Shown here: positions 31,324 to 39,950 of the stretch, piece after piece
Layout: every line of letters starts with the position of its first letter
Numbering within the stretch: position 1 is the first letter of the stretch
DNA from: Rhodobiaceae bacterium
Lineage (GTDB): Bacteria > Pseudomonadota > Alphaproteobacteria > RS24
Assembly: GCA_018673175.1 (NCBI GenBank)
Contig: JABHDF010000013.1
Coordinates: 1-64,000 of the forward strand
Direction of reading: 5' to 3'
DNA: 64,000 nucleotides
Notes under the pieces: generated by a model
What the model was told of the DNA's origin: nothing
The model's input: the letters and a program-made list of their open reading frames with translations, nothing else
Databases searched by the model: none
Program-made: the position numbers and the translations under genes

Positions 31324-31883
31324 CCATCCCGCTAACGCTTGGGCTGGCCTATGCCGCCATTGCTGCTTTATTGCTTAACCTCAATCTGTCGAGTGATCTG
31401 CCCAAACGCTATCGCCGCGCGATTAAAATCAGCGCCATTATTGTGGTCAGTATTTTATATGCTGGCACGTATCATGGCAGCCAAAACTTGCGCGGTTGGG
31501 CGATTGCCAAAACGCCGCCCAATCCGTTTAAATTGCATTGGGCGATTGTTGAGGAGCCAGATAAAATCAAACGCACCGACGGCGCGATTTATATTTTGGG
31601 CCAAGCCCTGAACCGCAACGGCGTTCCCAAAGGCAGCCCAAGACTTTATGAATTACCTTTCACGCCAGAACTGGCCGAAGAAATTGACGAAGCGCTGAAC
31701 AAAAAAGAGGACGGCAAACCGCTAGAGGCGCGCATGAGTTACAAGGCAGCCAATCCGGACAGTGAGATGGAAGAGATACAAAAAAGGGACGGCAATAAAA
31801 GCCGTCCCGATTCTGCGGGCGATGAGGAGCGGTTGAAGCTCGAATTTAGAGAACTGCCAACTCCCAATTTGCCGCCTAAATAA
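31320..31883 (+). CDS. Hypothetical membrane protein, third member of the coupled cluster
   Basis: N-terminal hydrophobic segments, then a hydrophilic domain; ATGA overlap with the upstream gene. Confidence 0.55.
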   Translation: MTIPLTLGLAYAAIAALLLNLNLSSDLPKRYRRAIKISAIIVVSILYAGTYHGSQNLRGWAIAKTPPNPFKLHWAIVEEPDKIKRTDGAIYILGQALNRNGVPKGSPRLYELPFTPELAEEIDEALNKKEDGKPLEARMSYKAANPDSEMEEIQKRDGNKSRPDSAGDEERLKLEFRELPTPNLPPK

Positions 31884-31884
31884 C

Positions 31885-31926
31885 GGCTTCGCCAAAAAGT
31901 AGAGGCTTCAGCCAAAAAGTAGAGGC
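31885..31926. repeat. Two-copy tandem repeat ggcttc(a)gccaaaaagtaga
   Basis: GCCAAAAAGTAGAGGC at 31891-31906 and 31911-31926. Confidence 0.85.
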
Positions 31927-31951
31927 GCCCCCCAAACCGAGAGGGGCGCGC
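31924..31951. terminator. Terminator hairpin between convergent genes
   Basis: GCGCCCC..CCAAACCGAGA..GGGGCGC. Confidence 0.6.
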
Positions 31952-31957
31952 TCTGGT

Positions 31958-34177
31958 TTACTTCGAAGCGACTTTCTTCTTGGCCGCTTCTTGCACTTCA
32001 TAGTCTTGCCAGCTGCGCGCCACGATGAAGGCATGGATGCTGTCCACGTCTTTCTCGCTCAAGCGATCGGCAAAGCTAGACATGCCGCGGTCTTCCAACA
32101 CGCCGCCGAGAACAATCTCTTTGAACATGCGGTGCGTCTGCTCGCTCATGTGGCGCAGGTCTGGCAGAGCCGCCGAACCGATAACCGCAATGCCGTGACA
32201 GAAGGTGCAAACCTCATGGTATAGCTCCATGCCATGGTCGATGGCTTCGGCTTTCAGCTCCATTTTCGGTGGCTCGGGAATTTCGCGCGCCCAATGTTCT
32301 CGCTCCTCGATGGACTGGCCACCGTTGAGTTTGAACACCAGAAGGCGGCCAAAGTTTCCGTATTTCGAAGACGCCGGCGTCGTCGACCCATCGGTCAGGC
32401 CCGCACCACCAGAACCGACTTGAATGGCAACATATTGCTCGCCATCAATCGCATAGGTAATGGGCGGGGCAATGGTGCTGGTGTAGGTGTTTACTTTCCA
32501 AACTTCTTCGCCGGTTGAGGCATCATAAGCCACAAAGTAACCGTCGCCATTGCCTTGGAAAACCAAGCCAGCTTCGGTCGACAAAGTGCCGCCATTCCAG
32601 TGGGTGCTATGTTCGCGCATCCAATGGGTTTTGCCCGTCAGCGGGTCAAAGGCGGTGATATAGCCTTTGTTTGCTGGCATGTCTGGGTGTTCGCCAAGCA
32701 AAGGCAGCAAGCGACCAAATTCAATGCCGGTGTTCCAACCGCCTTCGATGTATTTGTAACGACCCGTGGCTTTAAAGTCGTGGTCGACGTCAAACACCAA
32801 GGGGCTTTCCATGGCTGGGATGTAAACCAGACCTGTGTTCGGGTTGAACGACATGGCCATCCAGTTATGTCCGCCGAGCGGGCCGGGTAGGATCCATTTC
32901 GATTTTCCGCTTTTGTTAAAGTCGCGGGAATCATTTTCCACCGGACGTCCGGTATCCATATCAATGTGGGTCGCCCAATTGACGGTCACATAAGGATTGG
33001 CCCGCAACAGCTCGCCAGTTTCGCGGTCGAGGACATAGAAGAAGCCATTTTTCGGCGCCTGCATAATCACCTTGCGCTGCTTGCCGTCAATTTCCATATC
33101 GGCCAGCATCATATCTTGCACAGCCGTATAGTCCCATGTGTCGCCTGGCGTGGTTTGATAATGCCATTTCTTCACACCGGTATTCGGGTCCAGCGCCACG
33201 ATGGACGATAGGAAAAGGTTATCGCCGCCACCCGGAGACCGGATGGTGCGCGTCCACGGGCTGCCATTGCCAACGCCGAGGAATACCGTATCGGTATCTG
33301 GGTCATAAACAATCGAGTTCCAAACGGTGCCGCCACCGCCGATTTTCCACCACTCGCCACCTTTCCAGGTTTTCGCGGCTTCTTCCATTTCAGGATGCTC
33401 AAACGGCAGGTTCGGGTCGCCCGGCACAGTGTAGAAGCGCCAGTCTTGTTCGCCCGTTTTGGTGTCATAGGCAGTTACATACCCGCGCACGCCCAATTCG
33501 CCGCCGCCGTTACCAATGAACACACGGCCATTGGCTACCCGAGGGGCCGCCGTGATGGTGTAAGGACGTTTGCGATCAATCAATGTATTGACGCGCCAAA
33601 TTTCTTCGCCCGTCTCAGCGTTTAACGAGACCAAATAGCCATCCAGGGTTGCCAGATAAACCGCGCCCTCATAAACCGCGACACCGCGATTGACGACATC
33701 GCAACACGCTTTGCGCGCCCAATCGCCGGGCACTTCTGGGTCATAGGACCAAACTTCGTCGCCAGTTTTGGCGTCCACCGCATAGACCACACTCCAGGAG
33801 CTGGTCATATACATAATGCCATCCACCACAATCGGCGAGGCCTCGAGGCCACGGGTCGTATACATATCGACAGAGAAAGCCAACTCAAGGTCTTTGATAG
33901 ACTTGGCGTTAATCTGGGTCAGCGGCGAATGGCGTTGCTCGCCATAGTCGCGACCATAAGACAACCAATTGCCTGGCTCGCTATCGGCCGCGATAATGCG
34001 GTCGGTATCAATTTGACCAATGCTCGCACTGGCAGCGCTCTTGCCCGAGATGAGGCCTGACAGGCCGCCCTCAGAAGATTGCTGCATCATGCTGCTGACG
34101 ATACCCAAAGCCAAAAGGCCGCCGGCAACGACATTAACAAGGGTCGCTTGTTTTCTAGTGAATGACGGATGTCCCAT
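31958..34177 (-). CDS. PQQ-dependent quinohaemoprotein dehydrogenase with C-terminal cytochrome c domain
   Basis: Beta-propeller W-motif repeats (AKTGDEVWSYDP, AETGEEIWRV, TGEQDWRF, STGEEVWKV), adjacent cysteines CCDVVNRG, GDTWDYTAVQDMMLAD and haem motif CTFCHG. Confidence 0.93.
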   Translation of the reverse strand: MGHPSFTRKQATLVNVVAGGLLALGIVSSMMQQSSEGGLSGLISGKSAASASIGQIDTDRIIAADSEPGNWLSYGRDYGEQRHSPLTQINAKSIKDLELAFSVDMYTTRGLEASPIVVDGIMYMTSSWSVVYAVDAKTGDEVWSYDPEVPGDWARKACCDVVNRGVAVYEGAVYLATLDGYLVSLNAETGEEIWRVNTLIDRKRPYTITAAPRVANGRVFIGNGGGELGVRGYVTAYDTKTGEQDWRFYTVPGDPNLPFEHPEMEEAAKTWKGGEWWKIGGGGTVWNSIVYDPDTDTVFLGVGNGSPWTRTIRSPGGGDNLFLSSIVALDPNTGVKKWHYQTTPGDTWDYTAVQDMMLADMEIDGKQRKVIMQAPKNGFFYVLDRETGELLRANPYVTVNWATHIDMDTGRPVENDSRDFNKSGKSKWILPGPLGGHNWMAMSFNPNTGLVYIPAMESPLVFDVDHDFKATGRYKYIEGGWNTGIEFGRLLPLLGEHPDMPANKGYITAFDPLTGKTHWMREHSTHWNGGTLSTEAGLVFQGNGDGYFVAYDASTGEEVWKVNTYTSTIAPPITYAIDGEQYVAIQVGSGGAGLTDGSTTPASSKYGNFGRLLVFKLNGGQSIEEREHWAREIPEPPKMELKAEAIDHGMELYHEVCTFCHGIAVIGSAALPDLRHMSEQTHRMFKEIVLGGVLEDRGMSSFADRLSEKDVDSIHAFIVARSWQDYEVQEAAKKKVASK

Positions 34178-34343
34178 TCATTTCTCTCCCTACAAATAGA
34201 TAAAAAATACTAGGAATAAACAGACCTCGGAGACAAGCCCCAAATGCTTTGGAAGTGAATTTTTCTGGTTTTTTGTGTGCGACAAAATTCCCTTCTTGCC
34301 CCGCCGATATTTCTCCGTAATATCTTTGCCAGGGAGATTTTTT

Positions 34344-35855
34344 ATGAGCAAGCAAGCGAACGAACCACATGTGACCATCATCGGCAGCGGTGTTGGGGGT
34401 ATTGGCATGGCCATGCAATTAATCCGTCATGGCCGCAATCATTTCACCATTTTGGAAAAAGCCGATGACATTGGCGGCACCTGGCGAGACAATGATTATC
34501 CCGGTTGCGCTTGCGATGTGCCTTCCCATTTTTATTCGTTTTCTTTCGAAACCCGTGGCGACTGGTCTCGCGTGTTTCCAGAGCGCAAAGAAATTCATGC
34601 CTATTTGAACGGCCTGACTGACAAATATCGTCTGCGCAAGAAAACCCGCTTCAACAGCGAAGTGGTGAGTGCCAAATTTGACGAGAAATCGCAAAAATGG
34701 AACCTCACGCTAACCAATGGCGACACGCTGACGACCGATGTTGTGGTAACAGCCCTTGGCCAGTTGAACCGCCCAAAAGTGCCTGAAATCAAAGGTCAGA
34801 ACGACTTTGAAGGCGCCATTTTTCACTCTGCGGAATGGCAGCATGATGCGCCCATCGACGGTAAAAAAGTCGCTGTCATCGGCAATGGCCCCTCGGCCGC
34901 CCAATTTATTCCAGAGGTCGCCAAAGTGGCCAAAGAGATGACTGTCTTCCAGCGCTCGCCCTGTCATGTGGTGCCGCGCAATGACAAAGAATATGGCGCC
35001 ATCGCCAAATTTCTTTTCGCCTTTGCTGGCGTGCGTCGTTTGTATCGCGGGCTTTTGTATTACGCGCTGGAGAGAAACTTCACGATTTTCAACGAGACCA
35101 AAAAATCTCGCTTCATGATTAAATTATTGAACTTGCCCGGCGATATGACCAAAGCCGTGGCCGATCATTTTGACGAACAAGTTACCGATCCAGCTTTGCG
35201 GGAAGTTTTGAAACCCGATTACGCAATCGGGTGCAAGCGCGTGGTTATTTCTGATGACTATTACCCCGCCCTGCAGCGGGAAAATGTGACGGTGGAAACA
35301 TCGGGCATTGAAAAAATTACCAAAACGGGCATTCAAACGGTCGATGGCGAAACCCACGTCTTCGACTCGATTGTCTATGGCACGGGCTTTGCTTCGACCG
35401 ATTTCCTAGCGCCGCTGGATGTGTCTGGCACGCAAGGGGTCGATTTAAACTCGGCCTGGAAAGACGGCGCCGAAGCTTACCTTGGCATCACGATGCCAAA
35501 TTTCCCGAACTTCTTCATGCTCTATGGTCCAAATACAAACTTGGGGCATAACTCGATTATCTTCATGATTGAATGCCAAGTGAATTACGTTCTCAGCTGC
35601 CTCGATAAATTGGACGCACAAAAAGCCACCAGCATGAATTTGAAAGCCAGCTCCATGGCAGAATTTGCCGATTTCTTGAAAGCCCGCATGGAGACTTCGG
35701 TTTTCGTGACCGAATGCGATAGCTGGTATAAAAATGAAAGCGGTAAAGTGACCAATAATTGGCCTGAGTTTACCTATGTCTATCAAGAGGCTACCCAAGC
35801 TGCCAAAGAAGAAGACTATGATTTCAATGGAACCAATCAAATAGCCGCCGAGTAA
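34344..35855 (+). CDS. Flavin-containing / Baeyer-Villiger-type monooxygenase
   Basis: VTIIGSGVGGIGMAMQL, GGTWRDNDYPGCACDVPSHFYSFSF, FEGAIFHSAEW and VAVIGNGPSAAQFIPEV. Confidence 0.9.
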   Translation: MSKQANEPHVTIIGSGVGGIGMAMQLIRHGRNHFTILEKADDIGGTWRDNDYPGCACDVPSHFYSFSFETRGDWSRVFPERKEIHAYLNGLTDKYRLRKKTRFNSEVVSAKFDEKSQKWNLTLTNGDTLTTDVVVTALGQLNRPKVPEIKGQNDFEGAIFHSAEWQHDAPIDGKKVAVIGNGPSAAQFIPEVAKVAKEMTVFQRSPCHVVPRNDKEYGAIAKFLFAFAGVRRLYRGLLYYALERNFTIFNETKKSRFMIKLLNLPGDMTKAVADHFDEQVTDPALREVLKPDYAIGCKRVVISDDYYPALQRENVTVETSGIEKITKTGIQTVDGETHVFDSIVYGTGFASTDFLAPLDVSGTQGVDLNSAWKDGAEAYLGITMPNFPNFFMLYGPNTNLGHNSIIFMIECQVNYVLSCLDKLDAQKATSMNLKASSMAEFADFLKARMETSVFVTECDSWYKNESGKVTNNWPEFTYVYQEATQAAKEEDYDFNGTNQIAAE

Positions 35856-35860
35856 GTTTT

Positions 35861-36394
35861 ATGCGTATTTTGTTGAAGGACGTTTTTGCAGCTCTGTTTA
35901 GCCTTGGGCTTTATTTGGGTATGGGCCTTAGCCCTGCCCATGCCGAGATTAGAATGCAGAATGGCGAAATTAAGTTAGGTATTGGCCAGCGTCCTGGGGT
36001 TTTGCATGGCGTGGTGATGAACCATTCAAACTCGGCCACCCGATGGATCGGCGCCAGCAGTTCAGCCTTCGAGCGCATTGAATTGCACACCCACACAAAA
36101 TCAAACGATGGCACGATGCGCATGCATCCGGTCGAGGGCTACGCCCTGCCCGCCATGGGAAGCGTGCGCTTAAAGCCAGCCGGCGATCATTTGATGCTGT
36201 TTGGGTTTACCGGAAAGGCCGGCGACACCGTGACTTTGCGCCTCTCTTTTGCGGATGGCCGCAGCCTCGAGGTTGAAGCCCCAACGAAGGCGCGCGCCAA
36301 ACATAAGGGGCAGTCTTCCCCCGCTCACGATATGCCTCATGATATGTCTCACGATATGTCTCATGAGGAGCCCCATCATGGGGCGCATCCATAA
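35861..36394 (+). CDS. PCu(A)C-type copper chaperone with His/Met-rich tail
   Basis: IELHTHTKSNDGTMRMHPVEGYALPAMGSVRLKPAGDHLMLFG; C-terminal tail HDMPHDMSHDMSHEEPHHGAHP. Confidence 0.85.
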   Translation: MRILLKDVFAALFSLGLYLGMGLSPAHAEIRMQNGEIKLGIGQRPGVLHGVVMNHSNSATRWIGASSSAFERIELHTHTKSNDGTMRMHPVEGYALPAMGSVRLKPAGDHLMLFGFTGKAGDTVTLRLSFADGRSLEVEAPTKARAKHKGQSSPAHDMPHDMSHDMSHEEPHHGAHP

Positions 36395-36397
36395 GCT

Positions 36398-36916
36398 TTA
36401 TTGCGGTTGCGACAGCAGATTAATTTGTTCGCCATCTAACAAGACTTTGCTTCTGAGGCCCGCCTCGGTAAGCGCAAATTCATAGCGCCGACGATAGCTA
36501 CTGGTGAAGGCATCAAATATCGCCCGCACCAGAGCCTCGCGGGTTTCGACTTTTTGCGCATCGCCCGTGAAATCATCGAGCAACACATATTCAGCCTGGG
36601 TCAAAACCTCAAACTCCGTGGTCATTAAATCATCCGATAGAACCACTAGCCCGCTGGTGCTAATCACATCATCGCCCGTAACGCTGGCACTGACGGATAC
36701 CGCCGTGGCGGCGCTTTGCTTGGAGGTTTCAACCTTTACCGAAGGCAGCCAGCCCAACAGTTCGTGCAAAGTGGCCGCAATGGCTATGGCCTCCGCCCGC
36801 GTTAAACGGTCCACCGCCGCTTCGCGGGCTTGCTTCTGCTTTTCGACAAATTGAGACCGCTCGAGAATGTCGGCAAGCTCATCTTTGAGGTCTTGTTTTA
36901 ACTTCAAAATATCCAA
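36398..36916 (-). CDS. Hypothetical protein (172 aa)
   Basis: Continuous ORF with plausible composition; no family recognised. Confidence 0.5.
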   Translation of the reverse strand: MDILKLKQDLKDELADILERSQFVEKQKQAREAAVDRLTRAEAIAIAATLHELLGWLPSVKVETSKQSAATAVSVSASVTGDDVISTSGLVVLSDDLMTTEFEVLTQAEYVLLDDFTGDAQKVETREALVRAIFDAFTSSYRRRYEFALTEAGLRSKVLLDGEQINLLSQPQ

Positions 36917-37053
36917 AATCGCGCTCTTTCGTTGACCTTAGTATAAAGAGATATCTTCACTGGTTCAAAAAAAATGAATAAAAGACATATTTTTTGCTTG
37001 TCGTGACAATTTGTCGTCCTACAGTGAGAAGGTTCAATATTGGGAGTAAGAAC

Positions 37054-37818
37054 ATGAAATTTATTCAACATTGGAAAGCTGTTGTTGCAACATCAGCTCT
37101 CACGGCATTTCCGTCGCTTGCAAGCGCGGAAGCTAACCTCGCGTCAGATGATTTCGTAGGTATTTCATTCTGGCTAATCTCGATGGCTCTTGTAGCTGCG
37201 ACTGTATTCTTTTTCATCGAACGCGACCGCGTATCCAACAAATGGAAAACCTCTTTGACGGTTTCTGGTTTGGTAACTTTGGTGGCTGCCGTGCATTATT
37301 TCTATATGCGCGACGTTTGGGTTTCCACTGGCGAAACGCCAACCGTTTATCGCTATATTGATTGGCTGATTACGGTGCCATTGCTGATGGTTGAGTTTTT
37401 CCTCATCCTTTCGGCCATCACCAAAGTTCCAGCTGGCGTATTCTGGCGCCTCTTGGTCGGTACAACGGTCATGTTGGTATTTGGCTACCTCGGCGAAGCC
37501 GGTTACATGAATGTAACCCTTGGTTTTGTTATCGGTACCGTAGCTTGGTTCTATGTTCTGTATGAAATTTTCCTCGGAGAAGCAGGACGTATCAATGCAG
37601 AGAATGCCAGCCCAGCTGTGCAGTCTGCCTTTAAAATGATGCGCAACATTGTAACCTTCGGCTGGGCCATTTATCCGCTCGGCTACATTCTGGGTTACAT
37701 GATGGGTTCGGTAGACAGCTCTACTTTGAACATCATCTACAACTTGGCCGATGTGCTGAACAAGATCGCTTTCGGTCTTATCATCTGGCACGTCGCTGTA
37801 ACGGAAAGCGAAGCCTAA
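37054..37818 (+). CDS. Proteorhodopsin, light-driven proton pump type, predicted green-absorbing
   Basis: YRYIDWLITVPLLMVEFFLIL carries proton acceptor D, T and proton donor E (DTE) and Leu at the tuning site. His in AAVHYFYMRDVW; retinal Lys in LADVLNKIAFGLIIW. Confidence 0.97.
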   Translation: MKFIQHWKAVVATSALTAFPSLASAEANLASDDFVGISFWLISMALVAATVFFFIERDRVSNKWKTSLTVSGLVTLVAAVHYFYMRDVWVSTGETPTVYRYIDWLITVPLLMVEFFLILSAITKVPAGVFWRLLVGTTVMLVFGYLGEAGYMNVTLGFVIGTVAWFYVLYEIFLGEAGRINAENASPAVQSAFKMMRNIVTFGWAIYPLGYILGYMMGSVDSSTLNIIYNLADVLNKIAFGLIIWHVAVTESEA

Positions 37819-37842
37819 GCTTCTTTTTTTCGAACCATTAGG

Positions 37843-37875
37843 AGGGCCGGTATTTTTACATACCGGCCCTTTTTT
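37843..37875 (+). terminator. Strong rho-independent terminator of the proteorhodopsin gene
   Basis: AGGGCCGGTAT-TTTTAC-ATACCGGCCCT followed by T6. Confidence 0.92.
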
Positions 37876-37929
37876 GTTGCCGATAGAAAAAAACTGCCGC
37901 ACTCTGGGTTTCCAAAATAAGGAGTTCGC

Positions 37930-38337
37930 ATGACCCATTTTACCCCGCAGACATTGGTTGAGAAATGGCACGCCTATATGGATGCCCCGAGCGCCCAAGC
38001 CCTCGATGACATGCTGCATGAAGATTGCGTCTTTATCTCGCCGGTCGTCTTTACCCCGCAAAAGGGCAAGGCCATGACCATGCAATATCTCTTGGCTGCC
38101 GGACAAGTATTTGACGGCACAAAGTTTCGCTACAAAAAACAAACCATCGCCGACAATCGGATGATTTTAGAATTCGAATCCGAAATGGGCGGCAAATACG
38201 TCAATGGCGTCGACATTATTGATTTCGATGACCATGGCTTGATTACCGAGTTCAAAGTCATGGTGCGTCCCTTACAGGCCGTCAACATGCTATGGGAAAA
38301 AATGGGCGCCCAACTCGAGGCCGCCAAACAGGCCTAA
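37930..38337 (+). CDS. SnoaL/NTF2-like protein
   Basis: LVEKWHAYMDAPSAQALDDMLHEDCVFISPVVFTPQKGK...DIIDFDDHGLITEFKVMVRP. Confidence 0.8.
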   Translation: MTHFTPQTLVEKWHAYMDAPSAQALDDMLHEDCVFISPVVFTPQKGKAMTMQYLLAAGQVFDGTKFRYKKQTIADNRMILEFESEMGGKYVNGVDIIDFDDHGLITEFKVMVRPLQAVNMLWEKMGAQLEAAKQA

Positions 38338-38403
38338 CCCGATGGCGCGCCCGAAACAGCGAAATCAACTTGCCCTCCTTGCTTTGTCAGGCCATAAAAC
38401 TGC

Positions 38404-39147
38404 ATGAATACATCGAACCTCTTAATCTCCGCCGATAATCTCTGCGCCTCGCGTCAGGGACGTTTGGTGCTGGACCATGTGTCGCTTGATTTGGCCGAGA
38501 ATGATTTCATTACGCTCATTGGGCCCAATGGGGCGGGGAAATCTGTCTTGCTGCGCCATTTGCTGAAGTTGGAAACCGGCCAAAGCGGCAGCGTGACCCA
38601 TCGCGATGGGTTGAAAATCGGCTATGTGCCAGAACGCTTTCAAATTGACCCAACGCTGCCCATGCCCGTGAAGCGATTTTTGGGCTTGAACAATGAGCTG
38701 AAGCCAGACGCCATTCAAACCTTGGCCGCCGAAACCCATTGCGAAGCCCTACTGGAGCGCCCGCTGGCTGGCCTGTCGGGCGGCGAGTTGCAGCGCGTGT
38801 TATTGGCGCGCGCCTTGGCCGCCTCGCCGCAGGTTTTAATGCTCGATGAGCCCGCGCAAAACCTCGACGTATCGGGCCAATTGCAGTTTTATCAACTGAT
38901 CGAAGAGATCTTTGAAAAGCGCGATTTATCGGTGCTCATGGTGAGCCATGATTTGCATCTGGTGATGAGCTCCACGCGGCGTGTGGTATGTATGTATCAC
39001 CATATCTGCTGCTCGGGCGCGCCCGAAAGCGTGGCGCGAGACCCAGAGTTCATCTCTATGTTCGGCAAAGATATGGCGCAAATGATGTCGGTCTATCAGC
39101 ACAGCCATAATCATGACCACAATAGCGAAAATGAGGCTGCTTCATGA
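38404..39147 (+). CDS. znuC: Metal ABC transporter ATP-binding protein (ZnuC-like)
   Basis: Walker A GPNGAGKS, signature LSGGELQRV, Walker B VLMLDEP; His-rich C-terminus HSHNHDHN. Confidence 0.9.
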   Translation: MNTSNLLISADNLCASRQGRLVLDHVSLDLAENDFITLIGPNGAGKSVLLRHLLKLETGQSGSVTHRDGLKIGYVPERFQIDPTLPMPVKRFLGLNNELKPDAIQTLAAETHCEALLERPLAGLSGGELQRVLLARALAASPQVLMLDEPAQNLDVSGQLQFYQLIEEIFEKRDLSVLMVSHDLHLVMSSTRRVVCMYHHICCSGAPESVARDPEFISMFGKDMAQMMSVYQHSHNHDHNSENEAAS

Positions 39148-39950
39148 TAACGCCGGTTCTCATCACTGCCGCCACTTTGGCTTTATTGGCGGGCCCGCTG
39201 GGCTGTTTCGTTGTTTGGCGCCGCATGGCCTATTTCGGCGATGGTTTGGCGCATTCCGCGCTTTTGGGCGTGGCCATTAGTTTGCTGATTGGCATCTCCA
39301 ATCAGCTCGGCATGATCCTTATCGCCATTGCTTTTGCCGTGGCGCTCATCTGGTTGCGCACCCAACGCTTGCTGGCCACCGACACGCTGCTTGGCATTCT
39401 GGCGCATGCCGCTTTGTCTCTGGGCATTGTATCCATGGCGCTTTTGGGCATGGAAGATGCCGAAGTACATGATTATTTGCTCGGCAGCCTTGATAGCGTT
39501 TCACCCGATATGTTGCCCATTTTAGTGCTCGGCAGCGGTTTATCTTTGGGGCTATTGATGCGCCTCTGGCCTGGCCTCTTGCTGATGACCACCAGCGAAG
39601 AATTAGCCCATGCCGAAGGCGTGCCTGTTCGGGTGTATGAATTTTTACTGATGCTCTTGATGGGCGTGGTGGTGGCGGGTGCGGTGCAATTGGTCGGCGC
39701 GCTGCTCATCACGTCGTTGCTCATTATTCCTGCGTCCACGGCGCGCTTATTTGCCAAGTCCCCCGAAGCGATGGGCGTCGGCGGCAGCCTGATTGCTTGT
39801 TTGTCGATGGTGATTGGCTTGCCGGTGGCAGAACAAATGGCCGTCCCCATCGGGCCCGCCATTGTCTCTTTTTCCGTGGCTTTGTTTCTTGTTGCCCTCA
39901 GCACTAAATTGCTGATCGATTGGGCGAAAGCCAAAAGAGCCGCCGCTTAG
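39144..39950 (+). CDS. znuB: Metal ABC transporter permease (ZnuB-like)
   Basis: GPLGCFVVWRRMAYFGDGLAHSALLGVAI and multiple TM helices; ATGA overlap with znuC. Confidence 0.9.
   Translation: MITPVLITAATLALLAGPLGCFVVWRRMAYFGDGLAHSALLGVAISLLIGISNQLGMILIAIAFAVALIWLRTQRLLATDTLLGILAHAALSLGIVSMALLGMEDAEVHDYLLGSLDSVSPDMLPILVLGSGLSLGLLMRLWPGLLLMTTSEELAHAEGVPVRVYEFLLMLLMGVVVAGAVQLVGALLITSLLIIPASTARLFAKSPEAMGVGGSLIACLSMVIGLPVAEQMAVPIGPAIVSFSVALFLVALSTKLLIDWAKAKRAAA

Noticed and set aside
30095-31883. Zorya-type defence system (ZorA/ZorB)
   Set aside because: The first gene is MotA/TolQ-like, but no ZorC/ZorD/ZorE-type gene or helicase is adjacent and the second lacks an obvious OmpA-like peptidoglycan-binding domain.
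37174-38142. 322 aa ORF antisense to proteorhodopsin
   Set aside because: It lies opposite a highly conserved gene and its strong terminator, has no recognisable motifs, and reads like shadow-frame sequence.
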